Shown: one piece after another, positions 31,302-37,392 of the stretch
How positions within the stretch are numbered: position 1 is the stretch's first letter
How the letters are laid out: every line of letters starts with the position of its first letter
Origin: Conoideocrella luteorostrata
Lineage: Eukaryota > Ascomycota > Sordariomycetes > Hypocreales > Clavicipitaceae
NCBI GenBank assembly: GCA_032433595.1
Contig: JASWJB010000373.1
Location: forward strand, 1 to 37,392
Length of the DNA: 37,392 nt
Direction: 5' to 3'
Made by a program: the position numbers and the translations under genes
Notes under the pieces: generated by a model
What the model saw: only the letters and a program-made list of their open reading frames with translations
What the model was told of the DNA's origin: nothing
Database searches by the model: none

Positions 31302-31386
31302 TCTTGAGATTAAGACGTTGTCCTCTCAGTTCTTACTCTACTTACAGTACAGAGTAATAACTAAGGGGACTTAATCTTAGTCTCAA
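31302..31386. repeat. Foldback at the boundary of cassette 3
   Basis: The arm TCTTGAGATTAAGACGTTGT, continuing to TTCTTACTCTACT, pairs imperfectly over about 40 bp with its counterpart ending ACTTAATCTTAGTCTCAAGA. The turn carries TTACTCTACTTACAGTACAG. The turn is related to that of the cassette 1 foldback (TACTCTACTAGAGAGTAA). Confidence 0.7.
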
Positions 31387-32225
31387 GAAAACCCACCCAC
31401 AGTCTGCTCCATTTTCCGCTCACAGTTCTTCTCCTTTTTCTCACAACGCGAGCGAAAAACCACCCATCCCGCCGGCATTTTGTGTGCTGTCCGCCTCAGA
31501 GTTGCGGGGGGCACCGGGAGCGGCTTGATTGGCATTGCATCGTGTGTAGCGTGTTTCTGCGAGTCTTTTGCGCCAGGTTTCGTGCTGGTGGGTGCGCTGG
31601 GCGACGAGTTATAGTCGTTGGCGTGCAAGACGTTATTTCGGCCGATTACACGCCCGGTGATTGGTTTTACGCCTTGCCTTTTATTGCACCTTATGCGATA
31701 GGTTCTTGTACATCTTTTGCACCAGCTTTCATTTTGTTTCGTTGTGTTGCTGCTATGCGGTCTTGCAGGTTGCCCGCAAGCCCTGGTGGCTTAATTCCTG
31801 ACCACGCAGGTTTTTTGTAGACTACGCACCATATATTCTGTTTCGCGCCTTGCCTTTTATTTAATCATAACCAATAGTTATTTCCGTAAGTTTTGCACCA
31901 GGTTTTATTTATCCTGCTGTGTTGCTGCTATGCGGTGCTGTATGTTGCATGTTCCTTGCAAGTCCCTGATTGCTCCAGGCACGGTTTTTGGCAGGTAACG
32001 CACCAAGTGTTACATTTAGGGCGCCGCCTCTTCTTTTATTACATACGCCGTGATTGTCTGCATCTTTTGCACCAGGAACTGCTATCTTGTGTGCTGGTTG
32101 TCATGCTGTGTTGTTGTTGCTGTGTTACCCTTGTGCTACGTAGCCCCCCGGTATCGCTCGCTGGCCCCCCGACCGAGCAAGCCCTGCTTTGTTGTGCATA
32201 CTGGGCGCTGCTGCTCTTGCGCGGG
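31387..32225 (+). repeat. Cassette 3 head
   Basis: It contains ACCACCCATCCCGCCGGCAT, then GCGCCAGGTTTCGTGCTGG, CATCTTTTGCACCAG blocks and GTTACCCTTGTGCTACGTAG with C runs. It is the third full head. The minus strand encodes TKPGAKDSQ, THDAM and HKMPAGWVVFRSRCE before a stop. Confidence 0.75.
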
Positions 32226-33418
32226 CAGCATCATTAGCAGCAGCAGCGGCGGCGGCATCATCAGTGGCATCATCAATGGCATCGTCATCATCGGCGGCGG
32301 CGCCATCAATGGCATCATCATCAGCAGCAGCATCAGTGGCATTAGCAGCGGCGGCGGCGCCATCAATGGCATCATCATCAGCAGCAGCATCAGTGGCATT
32401 AGCAGCAGCGGCGGCAGCATCAACATCATCAGCAGCGGCATCATCCTCGTCGGCGGCGGCATCATCCTTGGCTCATCATCATAGGCGGCGGCGGTGGCAT
32501 CAGCGGCAGCAGCATCATCATCGGCTGACTCTTCTCTCTTGTGAGTGCTGACTTTTCCCTCTCCCAAATGCTGACAGAAACAGCGGCATCGCCATCATCA
32601 GCAACAGCGACATTTCCTGCGTGGGCAGCAGCGGCATCATCAGCAGCGGCAGCGGGCGACATTTCTACGTGGGCAGCAACACTCTCATCAGCAGCAGCGG
32701 GATTATCGTCATCAGCAGCAGGAGCATCTGACTTTTCCCCCTCCCGACCGATACAATCTCGACCGGAACCCTGACCTACGGCCATCAGCAGCAGCGGCAT
32801 CATCATCATCATCAGCTGAGTTTGCCCTCTCCCGAGTGCTGACTTTTCACCTCTCTCAAGTGCTGACAGCAGCAGCGGCATTTCTTGCGTGGCAGCGACA
32901 TTTGACTTTTTCCCCTCCCGACCGATACAATCTTGACTGGAATCCTTACCTGTGGCCGTAATGATTGGCAAACTCTTCCCTCTCGTGAGTGCTTACTTTT
33001 CCCCTCTCTCAATCGCTAACAGCAGCGGCATTTCTCGCGTGGCAACAACATCTGACTTTTCCCCCTCCCGACCGCGACTATCGTGACGAGAATTCTGACC
33101 TGTGGCCATCATCATCAGCAGGAACGGCATCATCATCATCAGCAGCAGCAGAAGCAGCGGCATTGTCGTCATCAGTAGCAGGAGCATCTGACTTCTTCCC
33201 CCCTCCCGATCGATACAATCGTCACCGAAATCCTGACCTGTGGCCTTCAGCAGCAGCGTCATCATCAGCTGACTCTTCCCTCTCGTGAGCGCTGACTTTT
33301 CCCGTCTCCCGAGCGCTGACTTTTCACCTCTCTTAAGTGCTGACAGCAGCGTGGCAGCAACATCTGACTTTTCCTCCTCCCGACTGCTACGATCCTGACC
33401 AGAAACTCGACCGCAATG
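32226..33418 (+). repeat. Cassette 3 body: 1.2-kb modular triplet array
   Basis: It starts with a GC-rich triplet stretch (CAGCAGCGGCGGCGGCATCA) in which a roughly 60-bp block containing GCGGCGCCATCAATGGCATC is tandemly duplicated (near 32300-32400). Module C then dominates (CTCTCGTGAGTGCTGACTTT), with several B modules of the form CCTCCCGACCGATACAATC. Confidence 0.88.
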
Positions 33419-33985
33419 CCTGATGCTTGATGCAGCCTATACGTCCGACATTCAAACGTTTCAACGAGCTCTTCAGATTGACCTGCGATATCCGATGCTT
33501 CTTGCAGAACCTGTTGGAATCCTACCGTCAAGCACAATAGGAAGCACGGAGCAAGTCACGTGGTCACCTTTTAGCTACGATATTTATACGGAGATATCGA
33601 GCGTTCAACCTTGACTTGTTTTCTTCTTCTTAGATAGACAAACTTGAATACATTGTTTTTGCATTTTGAAGCAATTGACCTAGGTCAATCATGCACACCA
33701 ACCCTGTGCAACCCACAGAACCTATGCGTCTCCCGAGATTTGATCTTTTTCAGTGAGCTCGTTGAATTGACTTGCGACATTAGATGCTTCTTGCAATGTA
33801 CGGCTTGCGAGATTTAAACATTTTAACAAGCTCCGTGTAGCTTATGCGTCTTCCGAGATATAAGCCTTTTCAATAAGCTTGTTAGATTGACCTGCGATAT
33901 AATGCTTCGATAGCGCCTATACGTCTTTTGAGAATTGAACCGTTCAACCAGCTCCTTGCAACCTGTACGTCTTCCGAGAGGCCGG
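33419..33985 (+). repeat. Cassette 3 tail
   Basis: Five or more diverged tail units (CAGCCTATACGTCCGACATT, GTGTAGCTTATGCGTCTTCC, CCTGTACGTCTTCCGAGAG) lie around a solo LTR. The repeats end near 33985, before a G10 run at 34014-34023. Confidence 0.8.
33512..33717 (+). mobile_element. Solo LTR, family A, copy 5, with target duplication GAACC
   Basis: A 206-bp unit from TGTTGGAATCCTACC to CAACCCACA, bordered by GAACC (33507-33511 and 33718-33722). It has CACGTGGTCACC and a TATTTATAC box. It is inserted inside a tail repeat unit. Confidence 0.93.
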
Positions 33986-34193
33986 GTTGAGCCTTGTGGC
34001 AGTGATTTCCATTGGGGGGGGGGCTGTCACCAAGGAGAGCTACGTGTGCGTCTCGAGCTGCATGCTCATGTACAACTGGCTTTAGCTAGCTAGCCCTTCC
34101 TATTGAGAATCATTCGGGAAATTTACAGAGCCCAAGACAAGATATATAAACTCGCGAGATTCACGTCACTCCTGCCTGCATGTCGTTACTACG
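33986..34193. other. Downstream region of the regulator gene
   Basis: Contains the G10 run and the presumed 3' end of the minus-strand regulator. Nothing else is recognised. Confidence 0.4.
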
Positions 34194-36566
34194 CTATGTC
34201 AAGCAAAGCACTTGGTCCTCGGTCTCGTAAATCCGCGCCACCACATCCTCCCACCAAGAGCGTCTGTCCTTGATTAGCGTGTGTGGTTCCACAACCATAA
34301 AGTCAGTCATGACAAGCTCGCGATCGATCCAACTCCAAATTCGCTTCAGGGATTCATAAAGTACAGGCACGCTCTACCAAAACCTTGTCAGAACTTTCTC
34401 GCTAATGATGAATGCGTAAGCGCGGCCCATACAAACGAACGTACATTTCGAGCCGGCGTTTCCGCTACAGCCTCGAACCATTTTCTGGCCGTTTCCTTGT
34501 GCTGTGGCTCGGTGGCCAGCATACCGAGCAAGAAGACGGGGAACAATGGAGCCTGGGCCGTAAAAAGGTCCCCCGACGTAGGCATAATACTGATGCATTT
34601 GGCAAGGTCCGACATATTCGCCAGTACCTGTGCATCGTTCCTTGATAGCCTGGGGGATGATGGGTCTCGTCAGCCTGCCATACCCACAGTCTGTGTGCAT
34701 AAATTTCCAACCCCCAGAGGTCAGTTGCGGTACTCGATCGAGCTGGGTTGGAAATTATTGCACCCCCACTGTAGTCACACACATATACGGCGCAGACTCA
34801 ACTCACCGAAGAAGGCGACATTGTAGATAAATTATGACGGCGATGCGCCACGCCTCAGCTGTGGCATTAATCATGGCATTAGATGAACTGATGACATATC
34901 CCTCCGGCAGGGTACGGATCATGTCGATCTCAGGTGGATTCATTTTCGCCGCTTCCCAGTCCGTGGTTGACTCGCCGTTCCACTGTCTCATCTCCTTGAG
35001 ATACCTCTCCAAATATTCCACCGTCGTCGGCGTGGTAAAAGTTTCAGGGTATTGGTGGAATCGCGCGGCACAATAAGTAATCTGGCTTACCAAATGAAGC
35101 AGTCGTCGTGATAAGCCACAGCCGCCATGAATCTTGTACCATTCGTTCCAGCTGCTATCCTGCAGGATCCACCCAAACCGTTTTGCTTCTAGTCTCCCAT
35201 CAAAGTTTTCCGGCGAGGGAAGCGGCATCATGGCCTCTGCTAAAATTATGGCTCGCCCCGTCATAACTATCTGTGCAGTGCGCAAAGACGACAACGGTGG
35301 GTTGTTGTGCTCGTAGCCCGGGCTTTGTTGGCTTTGTGCATTTTCGGCCTTTGTATGATGAAGACGAAGAAGAAGAAGATGATGACAATGTCTAAACCCT
35401 GTAAGCCAGCGGGGCTCGCGTGGCTTTTTCGATCGATGCTCAGTAAGTATAATCTACTTTTTTCGTCGGTCAAAATACTTTTTTACGACACATGAGGACA
35501 AGTGACCCACGTCTTGCATGGAGAGAATAACAAGCAAGGTGATGAGTTCATCGAGCTCGCCACCAGTCAAAGCCGCACTATTCTGGAGTAAATAGCTCAT
35601 GCGGTTGTCGGCCGTGCGGAACCGTTCGCTCACTTGATTGCGGAGGGAAGAGGTGGGCTGGTAATCGTACACGTAGATGCCGGCGAGACTGTGAATGGCG
35701 GCTTGGATGCCGTGGCTTTGGTGCATCCTAGCAAACTCACTGAGCCAGTGATTCGTCTTTCCCATTACACTTCTACCCGGACACCAATTTTTGATATCTA
35801 AAAGCAAGGACAGTTAGGTTTCCCATACTAGATGGACATGAATGGCCACATCAAGACTGTTGTGGGCTGTCGTGGGCTGTTGTTCGGTTCGTAGAAGCGA
35901 AAATAACACACTATTTCACGGCATCCTTTCAAGCAAACGACTCAAACAGCCTTTCACGGGATCCCTTCAAGCAAACGACTCAAACAGCTAATAAATCAAC
36001 GTACAGAAATCCCACAACAATCTGTTGCTACGCCTCATGGGCGCCGCTAGACCAAACTGGGGTGGTACCATGCGAGGTGGAGGTGTCTGAATCTGGGCAG
36101 ACACCACCACTTGACGCGGTGGCCATGGTGCCCGCGGCGGAGCCCCCACTTCAGTCAAGGCGGCCCAGTCCGTCGGAAGCGGAGTCCTCGTGGATGGTGG
36201 ATCAGGGGAGCCAATGCTGAACGTATAAGAAGAGGTCGTTGATGAGGCTTCTTCTGGTAGCTGTGCTGGTGGTCTAGAGCCAATGCTGAGCGTATAAGAA
36301 GAGGTCGTTGATGAGCCTCCTGGTAGCTGTGCTGGTGGTGTGGCCTGCTGGGCTTTGGGACCGGAAGGCGAGGACGGCTGCTCTCCGTGGCGGAACCAGC
36401 GAAACTTGATGTAGCTATTGACTTGACCTGGTTGGCCAAATCGAGTGGTATCGCTCTGGCATAACATGCCCGCCAAATCCGCAAAAGGACTAGTCATGTT
36501 CATGTGCCAACCGGGCGCTGGTGCACCATCCGTTGTTGGCAGCGCAATCTCGTTGACACCTTCCAT
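34194..36566 (-). CDS. Fungal_trans_2 (Zn-cluster-regulator type) protein, five exons, no visible Zn2Cys6
   Basis: I assemble exons 36566-36005, 35797-35511, 35453-34807, 34649-34445 and 34373-34194. The introns are 207, 57, 157 and 71 bp (donors GTACGT, GTGGGT, GTGAGT and GTACGT, all with AG acceptors). All joins keep frame and give 626 aa. From residue 188 the protein is a complete Fungal_trans_2 domain (PF11951): YIKNWCPGR, SLAGIYVYDYQP, LVILSMQD, KKPREPRWLTGF, GRAIILAEAMMPLPSPENFD, YKIHGGCGLSRRLLHLVSQI, AEAWRIAVIIYLQCRLLR, MSDLAKCISIMPTSGDLFTA, PLFPVFLLGMLATEPQH and ESLKRIWSW. The first 187 residues are Pro/Ser/Thr-rich with a duplicated 22-23-residue unit (TTSSYTLSIGS). The usual N-terminal Zn2Cys6 DNA-binding cluster is absent, and I found none up to 37392. 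It may act as a cofactor or have lost its DNA-binding exon. The ATG at 36566 is the first in the exon 1 frame. Confidence 0.88.
35926..35990. repeat. 35-bp tandem duplication inside intron 1 of the regulator
   Basis: CTTTCAAGCAAACGACTCAA and ACAGC occur twice, separated by CTTTCACGGGATCC. This helps explain why intron 1 (207 bp) is longer than the others. Confidence 0.8.
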
Positions 36567-36578
36567 GATGGCAATACT

Positions 36579-36635
36579 GAAAAGACGTTTTGGAATGCGA
36601 AAAAGACGTTTTGAAATACTGAAAAGACCTTTTGG
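36579..36635. promoter_or_regulatory. Three GAAAAGACGTTTTG repeats upstream of the regulator start
   Basis: GAAAAGACGTTTTG, GAAAAAGACGTTTTG and GAAAAGACCTTTTG lie at about 20-22-bp spacing, from 13 to 69 bp upstream of the ATG. The spacing is near two helical turns and each unit has a partly palindromic AAGACGTTTT-type core. This suggests factor binding sites or a 5'-leader repeat. No factor can be named. Confidence 0.45.
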
Positions 36636-36639
36636 TTTT

Positions 36640-37392
36640 GAGCATTATTCGACGAATAGAGGGTTGAGTCGTTAGTTTAAATAGACCGTGGTGAATTCGC
36701 AAAAGTGTCTTTTTTGATGGTCGACATGTCCGGAGCCTGCTTGGGCCGTGGCGTTCACACCAAGTGTCATTGCGCGTCCAGCTGGGCTCAGTGATTAATA
36801 ATGGCAAGCCCAGAAACACAGCTGTATCGTAGAAGGAGAAAGCAGTCAATTGGTCTAGTGAGTCAAAAAAGCAAATATGAACGCGCTTTGTTGTCTCATC
36901 CACTCATCGACGTATTCTGAAACTGCCATGTTTTTCCGTGTCAAGATGATTTTGTTGTACAGTCTGACTGCATGAAGCAGGCCCCAGACTGCAGACTGCA
37001 GGAAGCAGGCTGCAGACTACATGAAGCAGGCTACAGACATTGCATGATTAGTCCCGGCGGTGGCTTTGTGGAAGTTAGTTCACCGCTTGGTATGGCCAAT
37101 GGGTGGCAGGATGCGTAAGACACCTGGGCTCTACGTACAGGTGCTGCTGAAGAAATAGTGGTGGGAGGGGAGCATATCAGGTGGGTGAAGGATTACACGA
37201 CCCCTCCGTCGCTGTGGCTGGGCGGACCTAGGGCTTGTGTGATTTTTCACCCGCATGCATATCTTTCAGCTAATGTGTCTGGGAATGATGATTGATTACT
37301 ATTTCAGCAGGCGGGGGACCAATTACACGACCCTTTGCTTCGTTCACAAAGGTCTTTGTACTCTGAATCCTTGCTTGCTGTGTCTAATTGAC
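36640..37392. other. Right-end region without a supported gene
   Basis: A minus-strand frame at 36490-36903 overlaps the repeats and the regulator start and has no domain. I see no Zn2Cys6 exon. The only structure is the repeat at 36956-37040 and two TTACACGACCC words (near 37193 and 37323). Confidence 0.4.
36956..37040. repeat. GAAGCAGGC/CAGACT short tandem repeat
   Basis: CATGAAGCAGGCCCCAGACT, GCAGGAAGCAGGCTGCAGAC and CATGAAGCAGGCTACAGAC follow in series. The unit is about 25-30 bp, in three copies. Confidence 0.8.

Noticed and set aside
36490..36903. 137-codon minus-strand frame as an N-terminal exon or zinc-cluster exon of the regulator
   Set aside because: Cysteine spacing does not fit Zn2Cys6, and it overlaps the regulator's start in another frame and the short promoter repeats.
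1..37392. tRNA, rRNA or telomere repeats
   Set aside because: I looked for T-loop-like GGTTCRAATCC blocks with paired stems and for TTAGGG runs and found none that fit.

Overview
The window looks like part of a filamentous ascomycete (Pezizomycotina) genome, probably Sordariomycetes-like. Three things point there. The gene families are typical of these fungi: a 2EXR protein, a Fungal_trans_2 regulator, an APH-fold kinase, a caspase-fold protein and an SRPK-like kinase. Most introns are short (52-80 bp, with two longer ones of 157 and 207 bp), with GT..AG ends and CTAAC/CTGAC-like branch sites. There are also C-to-T changes of the kind left by repeat-induced point mutation (RIP). Genes are sparse and repeats dense, as in an accessory or subtelomeric region.

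Layout. 1-520: a foldback, a short inverted piece of a modular triplet array and a GC-rich palindromic motif. 521-1110: AT-rich wasteland. 1122-2847 (-): an SRPK-like kinase pseudogene with four recognisable introns and five in-frame stops, each explainable as CAA/CAG to TAA/TAG. 3468-6930: solo LTRs, a mutated LTR relic, a zinc-finger fragment, a 55-bp tandem repeat and an inverted-repeat-flanked transposon relic. 7204-14730: the main gene block, holding an APH-like phosphotransferase, an acyl-protein-thioesterase-like hydrolase, a caspase-fold protein whose C-terminal exon lies behind a 58-bp intron, a 2EXR protein and a small hypothetical. 15038-17700: a 68-bp minisatellite, one weak ORF and otherwise empty sequence.

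18045-33985 is the remarkable part. Three composite cassettes stand head to tail. Each has a foldback boundary, a head of about 850 bp, an array of triplet-phased modules (8.3, 1.1 and 1.2 kb) and a tail of 46- and 72-75-bp repeats. A truncated fourth head is joined to the first as a 147-bp inverted repeat that I find perfect base by base. Solo LTRs with perfect 5-bp target duplications sit in the tails. On the minus strand the heads share peptide blocks, so the cassettes may be decayed copies of a very repetitive gene; that is inference.

34194-36566 (-) is a five-exon Fungal_trans_2 regulator that can be assembled at 626 aa with every junction in frame, but with no visible Zn2Cys6 cluster. 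The remainder to 37392 holds short tandem repeats and no gene I can support. I see no operon-like cooperation among the genes. The common theme is repeat invasion, RIP-like decay and retention of a few single-copy genes.
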